Shown piece by piece: positions 43,880-55,810 of a stretch of DNA of 64,000 nt. How positions within the stretch are numbered: the stretch's first letter is position 1; each line of letters opens with the position of its first letter. The notes under the pieces are model-generated. The model worked only from the letters and a program-made list of their open reading frames with translations, ran no database searches and was not told the DNA's origin. The position numbers and the translations under genes were made by a program. Source of the stretch: Deroplatys truncata (lineage: Eukaryota > Arthropoda > Insecta > Mantodea > Mantidae); contig CM060990.1 of the NCBI GenBank assembly GCA_030765065.1, positions 412,495,198 to 412,559,197 of the forward strand, written 5' to 3'.

Positions 43880-46800
43880 TTAAATGCGCAGAGTAAAATC
43901 ACTATCATGAATAAAACGTAAAACACATTCTACAGCACGCGTGTCGTCTGCCAAAACGTTGGCTAGGCCAATAGGCAGACCCACACGGGCACGCAATGCA
44001 GCTAAAACCTGACACTCTGTTGAAATATGACGCACCGTTAAGGGCACGTCACACTGCCCACAGAGTAGTGCGGGGTCACCACTGAGCAAATACCTATGAC
44101 TAAAAACACAATGTCCAATCCGTAAACGAGCTAAAATTACCTCTTCCCTACGACACGAACGAGAAGAGGTACCCCAGATAAACTGGAAAGGCTTAACCAT
44201 CCGCAACTTGTTCCCCCGGAGGGCCGTCCACTCATCGCGCCAGCGCGAGAGGATGCGGCGACGTAAAATAACACACGAATCTGACGAGGGAACAACAGAA
44301 GTAAAAAATCTGGGTAATAAAATCGCCGATTTCGCAGCGGCGTCGGCAGACTCATTACCTGAGATGCCCACATGACCTGGAATCCACACGAAGGACACGC
44401 TGATGCCAGAGACACCAAGCGAGTGAAGCAGGTCATGTATGCGCTGTACGAGTGGGTGGTAATGGTACAGCGCATGAATAGCCTGAAGGGCACTCAGAGA
44501 GTCCGTACAAATAAGACAGCGCCGTACGTCGTGCCGCTGGATGTGTAAAACAGATTGATAAATGCTAAAAAGTTCGGCGGTAAAAATTGAACATCGTCCA
44601 GGTAAACGAAAAGTAAAACTCTGTACACCAAAAACAAAGGCACATCCTACACCAACATCAGTCTTAGACCCATCAGTATATATAAAATGACAGTCCCCGA
44701 ACTGCGCCTGTAGTTCTAAAAAGGCGGATCTAAGAACAGAAGCAGGGGTCGCATTTTTCGGCATCGACGTTAGCCCAAGGTGGATGTGGGCCTCAGCGCG
44801 CGACCATGAAGGAAAGCGCGTTTCCCGTCGGGTAAGGGCCGGCGCTCGCGGAACGTCCAAATGCCGAAGTAGCAGTCGAAATCGAACCCCTGGAGGGAGC
44901 AAAGCAGAGGAGCTAACTAAATATTGCCGGTCAAGTGAATCTTTGTAAAATGCCGCGAAGGACGGGTGGTCAGGCAAGCTGGAGAGTCGACAGGCATAGC
45001 TACATAAGAGCATCTCACGCCTGAAAGACAGCGGAGGCTCTGCAGCCTCAGCGTAAAGACTGGGCACGGGGCTAGTTGGAAAGGCCCCGGTAGCGACTCT
45101 AATACCACGATGATGAATGGGATTCAAACGACGTAACACAGATGGACGTACCGACGAATAAACAATACACCCGTAATCTAGTTTGGATCGGACCAAAGAG
45201 CGATAAAGGCGACGAAGGACGGTCCGATCAGCTCCCCAGGATGTGCCACTTAAAACACGTAAAAGATTAAGAGAACGGCCACACTTTGCTTTTAAAAAAG
45301 AAATGTGCGAGGTCCAACACAACTTTCTATCAAAGATGAACCCCAAAAATTTCGCCGCGTCTGCAAACGGAATCATCCCTGGCCCTAGATGGAGAGAGGG
45401 CGGAGGGAAATACTTCCGGCGCCAGAAGTTGATGCAGACGGATTTCTCGGCGGAGAAATTAAAGCCGTTGGGGTTACTCCAGGCGTAGAGACGGTCGATA
45501 CAGCTCTGGAGACGGCGTTCGAGTAGACGGGGTCCGCCGTGAACTGCAATAAATAGCGAAATCGTCAACAAAAAGGGACGATGAAATGCCAGGTGGAATA
45601 CAATTAACAATGGGGTTGATAGCAATTGCAAAAAGTGTGACACTGACTACAGAGCCCTGCGGTACTCCGTTCTCTTGAACAAAACGACTAGATAAAACCG
45701 AGCCCACACGTACACGAAAGACGCGGTCCGTCATGAACTCCCGAAGAAATATGGGAAGACGACCGCGGATATTCCATGCGTGAAGTGTACGTAAAATGCC
45801 GCCCCTCCAACAAGTGTCATAAGCTTTCTCCAGGTCAAAAAACACAGCCACGGTTTGACACTTTCTCAGAAATCCATTCATAATATGCGTCGACAGGGAC
45901 ACCAGGTGGTCGACGGTAGAACGATAACGACGAAATCCGCATTGAGCGTTCGCTAGAACTTTCTGAGACTCAAGCCACCATGTCAACCGCCCGTTGATCA
46001 TGCGCTCCATCACCTTGCAAATGCAACTGGTGAGGGAGATAGGGCGGTAGCTGGAAGGTAGTTGGCGATCCTTCCCAGGCTTAAGAATAGGGACAATGGT
46101 GGCTTCGCGCCAAACGGAAGGAAAAAGGCCGTCTTGCCAAATACGGTTATAGACCTGTAAGAGAAAGAGTTTACTGTCGGCTGAAAGGTGCTTTAACATC
46201 AGGACATGAATGCCGTCCGGGCCAGGAGCGGAGAGCCTAGAGCAATTAAGAGCGTGCTCCAGCTCCCTCAGTGTGATAAGATCATTATAACACTCATCAT
46301 TAACAGACCGAAAATTAAAGGTGTCGGAATCCAGCCGGTCTTTGATAGAGCGAAAGCCGGCGGAATAATGGTCTGAACTGGATACCGCCTCAAAGGCAGC
46401 ACCCAGAGTGTTAGCGATGGCAGCCGGATCCACTATAGTGGCATTGGAAACCTGAAGGCCAGAAACAGTACAATGCGACACTTTACCTGAGAAGCGACGA
46501 AGTTTATCCCAAACAAATGATGAAGGCGTAAAGCGATTAAAAGACTCGACAAAACGAGCCCACGAGGCCTTCTTGCTATCCTGAATAATGCGACGAGCCC
46601 TGGCGCGCGATTGTTTAAAAGTCACCAAATTATCAATTGTAGGGTGTCGCCGAAATACCCTAAGCGCAGTTCTAAGGGCACGAACGGCGTCCCGACAATC
46701 CTCGTTCCACCACGGAACAGGTGGCCGCCGAGGTTGAGAGGATGAACGGGGTATAGCGCGTTCGGCAGCTGCGAAAATAATAGACGTAAGGTGCTGCACT

Positions 46801-47534
46801 AGTTGGTTAATGTCGGAGAAGGGCTGGTCGTCAAAATGCACGAGGCTGGAATACAAGCTCCAGTCGGCTTTTGCGAATATCCAGGTAGGTACTCTGGAAT
46901 GCTGTACGTGGTGCGACAAAAGAGAGACGATGCAGGGGTAATGGTCGCTGGAGTAGGTGTCAGCGACGACGTTCCACTGAAGACGATTAGCAAGCTGGAG
47001 TGAGCAAACGGCAAGGTCTAAATGCGAAAATGTACCGGAAGAATCTGAAAGAAACGTAGGCTCGCCTGTATTGAGAATAGAGATGGAACTGGTCAAAAAT
47101 GTCGGAAAGAACAGTGGGTGATGGGCATTAAAATCTCCCAACAGAAGGAATGGTGTTGGGAGAGCGGACAGGAGAGCTCGAATGTCCGCGGGAGCGAGGG
47201 GAGACGACGGAGGTGAATATACAGAGCAAACAGAGAAGAAAAAACTGGGTAACTGCAATCTAATGGAAACAGCTTGCAAGTCGGACATAAGAGCTAAAGT
47301 TTGAAGATGAACGTCCTTACGCACTAACAGCATGACACCTCCATGAGCAGGAGTACCCTCCTCCGGTTCAAGGTCGTAGCGAAACAGAGTATATCCTCGG
47401 AGATCAAAAGGATCGTGAGGGCGAAGCTTAGTCTCCTGCAAACATACGACCATAGGCGAATGGGAACGCAATAAAAGTTGCAGTTCCGCCCTATGCGATC
47501 GTACACCACGTACATTCCAGGTCAGGATAGCCAT
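43880..47534 (-). pseudogene. ORF2 of c8: nearly complete, one frameshift, small endonuclease deletion
   Basis: ATG at 47532-47534. The first 680 codons are open through the RT palm with FVDDFAIYC intact. One extra G near 45530 (gacggggtcc against gacaggtcc) shifts the frame. The second frame carries the RT thumb, an in-frame RNase H (YTDGSKTDVG, FTAELFSIY, TDSLSALQ, WIPGHVGISGNES) and the full terminal knuckle CGQCDVPLTVRHISTEC. It reaches the natural stop at 43880. About 40 bases are missing after GDFNAHHPL in the endonuclease. It has the best RNase H and C-terminus in the window. Confidence 0.92.
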
Positions 47535-47554
47535 GAATAAAAGGGATAAACGGT

Positions 47555-48840
47555 CTACTTAGAAGGGCGGCTTAAAAGAATCTTTTGCTTAACCTTTGGG
47601 CTCGGGCTTTTTGTATGGAGTTGGTCAGACTCCATAGCTTCCTCGGAGGGAGGGCCCACGCGCTCAGTTCCAGAAACCGATTCAAGCGCCGTGAATCGGT
47701 TCTGGATGGCGATGGGTGAGGGGTGCCGCTGAGCGCGGCTTGTCCCAGGACCTTCCTGGGACAGCGACCTCCGAGGAGGAGAAGGTGAACTTTTGTTACC
47801 GCGCGCACGCGGAGGGTCTTTCAAAAAATCTTACCTACGTAGTTTCTGCTTGGGTTTCTTTCAGCGGCTTGCGACTTCATTGACTTTGGACCAGGTTTAT
47901 ACGGCTTGGTAACAGTAGCTTTAATGGACGGCCGGATGGTAGTGGCGGTTAATCCAGTCATGGTCCAAGTCTGAGTTTCGGCATCTACTCGTGGTACTGG
48001 CGAGGCAACAACAGAACTAAATGTGCCAGATCGCAGGAGTGAAGGTTGGCGCGCATGGTAACGCCTCCGGGCTTCAGTGAAGGAGAGTTTTTCCTTTACC
48101 CGGATGTCCTGGATCGCCTTCTCGTCCAAGTACCGCGGACAGTCGGCAAACGAAGCAGAATGAGACCCTTTACAATTAACGCAGACGGGGGCTGTTGAAC
48201 AGGTACCTTCGTGTGAGGGCTGGCTACATGTCGCACAGATGTTAACGGCACTCTTACATGAGACTTGCGTATGCCCAAAACGTTGGCATTTGAAACAACG
48301 CAGAGGTCTAGGTATATACGGCCTCACAGAAATCCGTTCGTGTCCTGCGGAAATGCTCGTGGGCAGATCGACGCCATCAAATGTTGGAAACAGGGTACGA
48401 GTGGGTACCAATACGCCGTCGCGTTTGGCCTGCACTCCATGCACTGCAGTCACCTTTTGATCGGATAGATAGTCTACTAACTCCTCGTGCGATATACCAT
48501 CGAGGCTATGGGTGGTAACGACGCCCCGACAGGAATTCAATGTGCGGTGCTTCTCGACACGGATGGGATAACCGTGGAGAAGCGTAGCGCACAACAAGGT
48601 CAGACTTTGCTGATCGGACTTAGTTTGTGCCAATAGGGAACCATTCCGTAGACGAGTGAAGGATTGAACCGCACCAGCAATAGCATCTATGCCCTTCTGA
48701 AGTATAAAAGGGTTCACCTTCTCAAAGTTTTGTACTTCTGTTCTCGAAATGACCAAGTAACAACCAGATGACGGCGGTGCTACTTCTGTTACAATTACTT
48801 TTCGGCGCTTGTTTGTATTAATGGAGGAAGGGTGCTCCAT
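47555..48840 (-). pseudogene. ORF1 of c8: one frameshift in the C-terminal tail
   Basis: Start ATG at 48838-48840 (MEHPSSI). Open through the N-terminal domain and the three knuckles (CFKCQRFGHTQVSC, CATCSQPSHEGTC, CVNCKGSHSASFADC). A single base is missing in the lysine-rich segment near 47860, so the frame ends as NPSRNYVGKIF. The correct tail (SSPSPPRRSLSQEGP) is readable in the other frame to the stop at 47555. A two-codon gap near the N-terminus (ISRTEVQNF) relative to c5 keeps the frame. Confidence 0.9.
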
Positions 48841-50805
48841 AGCGAAAAAAATCCTCCACCATTGCAACCGTCTCCGACCTCGTGCTCTGACTTCCCGGGC
48901 GTTACCCCGGCTTGGGTGAGTGGCCTATCTATACCTATCTCACCCCAGGGTCACACCTCCCAGAACATAGACAGAGGGACCCAATGGCCGTCGGAGGTCA
49001 GCAGCTCATGCAATGGCCCCCCTGCGGGACTGCAGTTGAACAGCGGATACGAACACATACCCTACATGACGACCCCGGGTGGTGGGGATGACGCCATTAC
49101 CCACTCACCCAGCTGCGCACGCGGTGCGCGGGTATCCGTCAGGCTGTGTGCACGGAGGATTAACATAAAAGGTTAAAAGAAACTAAAAGTGTGTGGGCGT
49201 TTCGCACTCAAGGTAGGCCGGCGAAGAAGTAAAAGAGACGTGTAAATGAATGGGCGTGGGGCGAAATGTGCATAAATAAAAGAGAAGACAGAAGCGATGG
49301 CGAGGGGCGAGATGTAATGATATGCACAGAACGCACGAGAGCCTACCTTGAGTCCCCCGGTCACGAGAACGAACCCACCTCGACCGGACGGGGGTGAAAT
49401 GATGAAGATGGCGATGATTGGCTCGGGAACCCCCGGGTGCGCCAAAAACCCGTACTCACATAAAATGAAGAGCGTGCTCCAGCTCCCTGATTGTGAAAAG
49501 TTCGTTATAGCATTCATTATTAGCAGACCGAGAAGTATATGTTGCGGAATCTAGCCGGTCTTTAAGAGGGCGAAAGCCGGCGGAATAATGGTCTGAACTG
49601 GAAACCGTCTCAAAGGCAGTACCCAGAGCGTTAACAATGGCAGCCGGATCCACTATGGTGGCATTGGAAACCTGAAGGCCAGACACAGTAGAATGCGACA
49701 CTACCTGAGAAGCGACGAAGTTTGTACCAAACAACAGATGAAGGCGTAAAGCGATTAAAAGACTTGGCAAAACGAGTCCAAGACGTCTTCTTGCTATCCT
49801 GAATAATGCGACGAGCCCTGGCGCGCGATTGTTTAAAAGCAACCAAATTATCAAGTGTAGGGTGTCGCCGAAACACTAAGCGCAGTTCTACGAGCACGAA
49901 CGGCGTCCCGAAAGGCCTCGTTCCACCACGGAACAGGGATACGCCGAGAGTGAGACGACGAACGGGAAATGGCCCGCTCGGCGGCAGATAGCAACGTAGA
50001 CGTAAGGAGCTGCACCATTTGGTTAACGTCGGCGAAGGGCTGGTCGGCAAAATGCACAAGGCTGGAATACAATCTCCAGTCGGCTTTTCTGAATATCCAG
50101 GTAGGTACTCTGGAATGCTGAACGTGGTGAGACAACAGAGAAACGATGCAGGGGCAATGGTCGCTGGAGTAGGTGTCAGCGACGACGTTCCACTGCAGAC
50201 GACTAGCGAGCTGGAGTGAGCAAACGGCAAGGTCCAAGTTAGAGAAAGTACCAGAAGAGTCAGAAATAAAAGTAGGTTCACCTGTATTGAGGATGGAGAG
50301 GTTGAACTGATCAAAAATGTCGTAAAGAAGAGTTCCCCTCGCACAAGCCCTTGGCGAACCACACATGGGTTGATGGGCATTAAAATCTCCCAACAGGAGA
50401 AATGGTGTTGGGAGAGCGGACAAGAGATTCGAATGTCCGCGTTAGCGAGGGGAGGCGATGGAGGTGAATATACCGAGCAATCAGAAATGAAAAAACCAGG
50501 TAAGTGAAGTCTAATGGCAACAGCTTGCAAGTCGGACGTAAGAGCAGGAGTTTGAAAATGAACGGCGTTGCGCACTAATAACATGACACCTCCATGAGCA
50601 GGAGAACCCTCTTCCGGTTCAAGATCGAAGCGAACCGGAGTATACCCTCGAAGATCAAAAGGATCTTGAGGGCGAAGATTAGGCTCCTGCAAACACACGA
50701 CAATAGGTGAATGGGAACGAAATAAAAGTTGCAGTTCCGCCCTATGCGATCGGACACCACGTAAATTCCAGGTCAGGATAGCCATGAGTAAAAGGGATAA
50801 ACTTC

Positions 50806-52098
50806 TTACTTAGAAGGGCGGCTCAAAATAACTTTGTGCTTAACTTTCGGGCTCCGGCTTTTTGTATGGAGTAGGTCAGGCTCCATAGGCTGCACGAAAG
50901 GAGGGCCCACACGCTCAATGCCAGAAACCGATTCAAGCGCCATGAATCGGTTCTGAGTGGCAATGGGTGAAGGTTGGCCGCTGAGCGCGGCCTATCCCAG
51001 GAGCATCCTGGGACAGCGACCTTCGAGGAGAAGGAGAAGGAGAACTTTTCTTCCCGCGCGCACGCGGAGGGTCTTTTAAAAAATCTTCCTACGAAATTTC
51101 TGCTTCGATTTCTTCTCTGTGACTTGTGACTTCCGAACCTTTAGACCAGCTTTAGATGGCCTTATAACAGTGGCTTGAATGGACGGCCGGATGGTAGTGG
51201 CTGTCAGTGCAGTCATGGACCAGGTTTGAGTCTCTGCATCCTTTGTGGGTACTGGCGAGGCAACAACAGAACTAAATGTTCCTGATCGCAGAAGCGAAGG
51301 TTGGCGCGCATGGTAACGCCTCCGGGCTTCGGCGAAGGAGAGTTTCTCCTTTACCCGGATCTCCTGGATCGTCTTCTCGTCTAAATACCGCGGACAGTCG
51401 GCAAACGAAGCGGAATGTGACCCTTTGCAATTAACGCAGACGGGGGCTGTTGAACAGGTACCTTCATGTGAGGGCTGGCTACAGGTTGCACAGATGTTAA
51501 CGGCACTCTTACAACGAGAATTGGGTATGCCCAAAACGTTGGCATTTGAAACAACGCAGAGGTCTAGGAATATAGGGCCTCATCGCAACACGTACGTACC
51601 CTGCTGTAATGCTCGTGGGCAGATCGACATCAAATGTGATAAAAAGGGTACGAGTGGGTACCAATACTCCGTCGCGTTTGGCCTGCACCCGATGCACTGT
51701 CACCTTTTGATCTGATAGATATTCGACTAGGTCCTCGTCCGATATACCGTCGAGGCTATGGGTGGTAACGACGCCTCGTCAGGAGTTCAAGGTGCGGTGC
51801 TTCTCAACACGGATGGAATAACCGTGGAGAAGCGTAGCGCCCAACAAGGTCTTAGTTTGTTGATCGGACTTGCTGTGCACTAATAATGACCCGTTTCGAA
51901 GGCGAGTGCAGGACTGGACTGAACCGAACCAGCAATAGAGTCAATGCCCTTATGTACTATAAAAGAGTTCGCCTTCTCAAACGATTGTCCTTCCTCTGTT
52001 CGTGTAATAACTAAGTAACAACCAGATGTTGGCGGTGCTACTTCTGTTGCAGATACTTTTCGGCGCTTGTTAGTAATAATGGAGATAGGGTGCTCCAT
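50806..52098 (-). pseudogene. ORF1 of c7: broken within the first zinc knuckle
   Basis: Start ATG at 52096-52098 (MEHPISI). The N-terminal domain breaks after LAFETGHY (near 51880). A second piece (51509-51703) reads to CFKCQRFGHTQFSL and ends, so the first knuckle loses its last Cys. The third (51076-51534) resumes at RCKSAVNIC with knuckles two and three intact. The tail has a further break near 51080. Dead. Confidence 0.85.
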
Positions 52099-52736
52099 AG
52101 CGAAATATAAAATCCTCCACCATTGCAACCGTCTCCGAGCTCGGGCTCTGACTTCCCGGGCGTTATCCCGGCTTGGTTGAGTGGGCTATCTATACCTCGC
52201 TCACCCCAGAGTCACACCTCCCAGAACATAGACAGAGGGACGCAATGGCCGTCGGAAGTGAGCAACTCATGCAGTGCCCCCCCCGCGGGACTGCAGTTGA
52301 ACAGCGGATACGAACACATACCCTACATGACGACCCCGGGTGGTGGGGATGACGCCATTACCCACTCACCCAGCTGTGCAACCAATTCGCGGGTATCCGT
52401 CAGTCTGTGTCCACGGAGGATTAAATTAAAATGTAAAAGAAATAAAACCGTGTGGGCGTTTCGCACGCAGGTAGGCCGGCGAGGAAGAAAAAGAGAGGCG
52501 TAAATGAATGGACGTGGGGCGAAATGTGCAGAAGTAGAAGAGAAGGAAGAAACGATGGCGAGGGGCGACATGGAATGAAATGCACAGAACGCACGAGAGC
52601 CTACCTTGAGTCCCCCGGTCACGAGAACGAACCCACCTCGACCGGACGGGATGAAGCGAAGAAGATGGCGATGAATGGTTCGGGAACCCCCGGGAATGCT
52701 AACACCCGTACTCACATAAGGTGAGCCCCTGGGGGG

Positions 52737-53562
52737 ATCCCCCATTTTGTTGGTTTAGCAGGCATATATTGTTTTAAAAAGAAGCGTCCTTTGAAGCCTA
52801 TCATCGCTTCGTCAACAGAGAGTTCACGATTTGATCTGTAGACACTCGCAAACGTTTTGATTATGTCTAAAGCAGGTCGTACTTTATACAGATAATCGTA
52901 AGAATCTACCCCTAATCGTGGTCTTGCAGATTCGTCATTCAGGTGAAGGTACTGCGATATCTTTTGAAAGCGGAGCGACGTCATTGATTGTCTTACAATT
53001 GGACAAATACAAAAATCACCCAAAAGTAATCTCTGGTTTCAGGTAAATCCACCGTCCCCATATATATCAAAATACCTAAATAGGTCTGTATATCCCTTGA
53101 ATTTGTAACATCTCATTTTGGATCCGCCTTTTTAGCTTGAATCTGAGCTGCATATCTGTTGGTTTCCTCCGCAATTTTTTCGCAAAAATTGGAATCTATA
53201 AAAAGTTCAAGATAATATATTTCTGGACTTCCTGTAGGAATAGAATGATTTGCACATGTAGGGGATGAAAATGTTTCTAACTTACTGAAAGTCAAATTGG
53301 AGGTCCACTGTACTGGTACTGCTTTAGTTTTAATTTGTCTTTCACTAGATTTAGCCCCCTGTTCTACTCACTGTATCTCAGCACTCTCACTGTCACTTTG
53401 TTCCTTATCACTGTCTTCCACTAACTCACCAAACCAAGATTCGTCGGAGCTACTTTCGCGATCTAATTCCTTGTAAACTGCTGCAAGTATTTCCTCGTCT
53501 GTTACCAATACCTTTTCACTACGTTTTCTAGACCGTGATGTACTTGGAACAGCCTCCATCAT
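52737..53562 (-). pseudogene. piggyBac transposase, N-terminal half, broken
   Basis: The transposase would excise and insert the element at TTAA. The start is the ATG at 53560-53562 (MMEAVPSTSRSRKRSEK), followed by an acidic Ser/Asp/Glu-rich N-terminal region typical of the family. A stop at 53365-53367 interrupts it. The DDE_Tnp_1_7 start follows (PEIYYLELFIDSNFCEKI, about 53113-53295). After a frame change comes ILIYMGTVDLPETRDYF, then after another LRFQKISQYLHLNDES and the first catalytic Asp in DEAMIGFKGR. The last readable codons are KPTKWGI, where the c7 5' end begins. The remaining catalytic Asp residues and the Cys-rich C-terminus are missing. Confidence 0.9.
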
Positions 53563-53827
53563 ACTGATAAGGCTACAAATGCGACAGGAAACTGCTTACT
53601 TTCACACTGCACCCGGCTGTAAACAGTGCTATTTATGGTTTGGTATTACATTCTGGCTTGCGAAATCGCTGGAACAATGCAGCAGGAGTGCGTTTACATC
53701 AACACAGCTCCTAATAGCTGAGGTCAGCATAAGCAGAACCTATATGAAACGATACGTTCTACTACACTATGCGCAGCAGAGCGTTTATCATTTCACTACG
53801 TTTTACTACGCTATGCGTCGCAAAGGG
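52737..53827 (-). mobile_element. piggyBac-type DNA transposon, 5' half, cut by c7
   Basis: The outer end is well defined. Reading inward from the target tetranucleotide TTAA at 53828-53831 the terminal sequence is ccctttgcgacgcatagcg, the classic piggyBac form, with a related subterminal copy (ctatgcgcagcag) about 60 bases further in. The rest of the element, including the other terminal repeat and the 3' half of the transposase gene, is absent from the window. Confidence 0.9.
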
Positions 53828-53831
53828 TTAA

Positions 53832-55549
53832 TACCAAACTTAGTATTTAAGTTCAGTATCTTCCAAAGATGAGATACAACGATTTTCAATAAAATCCCCC
53901 CACCCCAACTACCCTTTACACGGAACTTTTTGAAATATTCGATTTTCTCAAAAATGGCTAAAGATGTTGATTAAAATACCATATATTAAACATATTTATA
54001 TGACATAAAACGTACACCTTGAATTTTCAAGGAATAGCCCATGAAGTCCTCTCCATTCGGAAGGAATTTTGTAGGACATTGTACAACTGGTACACGTTAA
54101 GCGACAGACGAAAACACATTACAAAAAAAATGTACGTCACTCTAAAACACACAATTTATTGCAAATAAGATTTTTTATGGCATAAGCCATTTCCAAGATA
54201 TTTGTCATTAATGATTTGAATTGTTCAATACTTTGTCATTCTTTTAAAGTCCTGTCCACATTCAGTTGTTTCTTGCAACAGCATGGAAAGAGTATTGACT
54301 TTTAAGGCCAGCATATAGTGTCCAGTTCTTGAACATCTGACTATCGCTATTTCCTTTGCATTTATAACAAAATGTGTAACGTAACCCTTTCTGTAACAGT
54401 TTATTACAATTAAAATGAAGTAGACAGAAAAATAGGCTTTCGTAAGATAAGTTTTTATACCCATTAATAAATGATGCAAAGTAGAGAAAGTCATGTGAAT
54501 ACAACATATCACTGTTTTTAGATTAGTTCTACAAAATTCTGCTCCTATCCATACAATGACAATTGCTTCAGTAACTGTTGTTTCAAGTGATCTTCATGTG
54601 CACGTGTTAGGTTTAATATTGTTGACATCCAAGTAAGTCATCAACTCTTCCTTTGAGATATTTGAGCTTTTTCTGCTTTTAAATATTGAACTTCTCACCC
54701 TTAAAATTGTACAATTTTGCTTTACTACTTTCTTATGTATGAAGAGACAGCTGTTTGCTTCTAACAGAGATGATCATTTTCTGATAATGCAAGAGGCTAG
54801 AATTTATAAATGACCAAAAGTTCCAAATTTTAAGGTAGCAAATTTTGCATGTTAAGTGTGCAACCAGCTTATAGCAAGGACTACTTATGGTCGTGATGTC
54901 TGATATGAAGCTATTCCTTGTATATAACTTACATTTCTGTTATAAACAAGGCAATATACCATGGATGCACAAATTCATATACGTTAAGCATTTAAAGGCT
55001 GGTTAGCCAACAGAAATTTAAACTTACATTATGTAATGCTCTGAGATTTGGTGTGTTTTAAACAGTGTTTGGTAGCCCTAAGCATTAGTAAACACTACCC
55101 TAATCAAAAAACAAGAATTACCACTGTAACAAAAATTGGATATCAATGAAAAATAAAATAAAAGGATCCAACTTAGTATAATATTGAAAATATCGTAGCT
55201 TCCAATTAAGTTTTGTAAATAAATTACAATACTGAGTTCAGCAAATGGTAATATGAATTGTTTTGCCCAAATCGCTTTTAAATGACTGCTTCAGCAAAGT
55301 ACCAGCAAATACAGATCATAGAGCATTCCAAACCATTTGCCAAAGCACACAATATAAAGCTTTCCTTTCTTGAAATGTGCTTTTCATACTTGCAAAAGAA
55401 ACGGCTTATTTGTTGCCTCTTGCTCCAGATAAGGCAATAGCTTTATCTCAATCCTCTATATCATGTGCTAGTACATAAACAATTGAATTAAATTTAGTTG
55501 TATTTAAGGACATTCTTTAACTACTATAGTTCTTAGCGTCCCATTCTAT
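53832..55549. other. AT-rich unique DNA, no gene seen
   Basis: The piggyBac target DNA starts here. Overlapping open frames near 54225-54512 on the minus strand are short, low in complexity and match no family I know. No RNA gene or repeat is recognisable. Confidence 0.6.
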
Positions 55550-55780
55550 ATTGGGCATGAAAGAGCGGAAATTTTGCTCAGAGGCCTCTTTTATCAGGCT
55601 TGAGGTTCTTTTACGTGCCGTAAATCTGTGACATGGGGCCACTGGCTATACTTCCCTTATGAAGAAAGCCATGCTAAGGATTTTTATGCCCGAAAAAAAT
55701 TCATCATCCTCCACTGGGTTTGAACCTACGACCTCGGGAATTAGAGGCTACCATAGTAACTACTACACCACAGAGCATGA
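55550..55780 (-). mobile_element. tRNA-derived SINE
   Basis: On the minus strand a tRNA-like head spans about 55711-55775. It has an A-box-like segment (tggtgtagtagttactatgg) and a B box (ggttcaaaccc), followed after the head by a T run. The body contains cacagatttacggcacgt and aaaagaacctcaagcc, a segment typical of widespread invertebrate SINEs. It lacks the full cloverleaf pairing expected of a working tRNA, so I do not call a tRNA gene. Confidence 0.7.
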
Positions 55781-55810
55781 GTAGTACACAAAGTCACTAT
55801 TCTACATTTA

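Larger units (their letters stand above)
43473..49463 (-). mobile_element. I-superfamily retrotransposon, copy c8, inside c7
   Basis: Inserted in the RT region of c7 with the 10-base duplication aatgaagagc. Length is 5.99 kb. The 5' end stops at cccgtactcacataa, about 17 bases short of the longest copies, so it is slightly 5'-truncated. The tail is tgttgatgttgatgat. The 3' UTR holds an (AACAAT)n-type run (about 43627-43715) like that of c5. Confidence 0.94.
41102..50785 (-). pseudogene. ORF2 of c7: split by c8; RT active site mutated
   Basis: The endonuclease and linker are at 49474-50785 (ATG at 50783-50785, MAILTWNLRGVRSH). The RT end, RNase H and terminal knuckle are at 41102-43472. The RT active site reads FVDGFAIYC, and a one-base loss after KSVC turns the next residues into TTSGAG; both lesions are shared with c3. 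The RNase H has the same T-rich tract as c5 and c9 with a compensating extra base (GVFCCGNSF), then another frame change and a stop after LARLRF. The first Cys of the final knuckle is kept. Confidence 0.87.
40798..52736 (-). mobile_element. I-superfamily retrotransposon, copy c7, interrupted by c8
   Basis: The 3' tail (ttgatgag) begins at about 40798 against c6, and the 5' end (ggtgagcccctgggggg) is at about 52736 inside a piggyBac gene. Copy c8 splits it at 43472/49474 with the 10-base duplication aatgaagagc (43463-43472, 49464-49473). The two outer flanks belong to different elements (c6 and piggyBac) and show no matching duplication, so at least one side was rearranged after insertion. Confidence 0.88.

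Noticed and set aside
54225..54512. 95-codon minus-strand open frame
   Set aside because: Two frames overlap here with similar length, there is no recognisable motif, and the DNA is AT-rich.
55711..55775. Functional tRNA gene
   Set aside because: A and B boxes are present but the cloverleaf is not complete, and a SINE body is attached.
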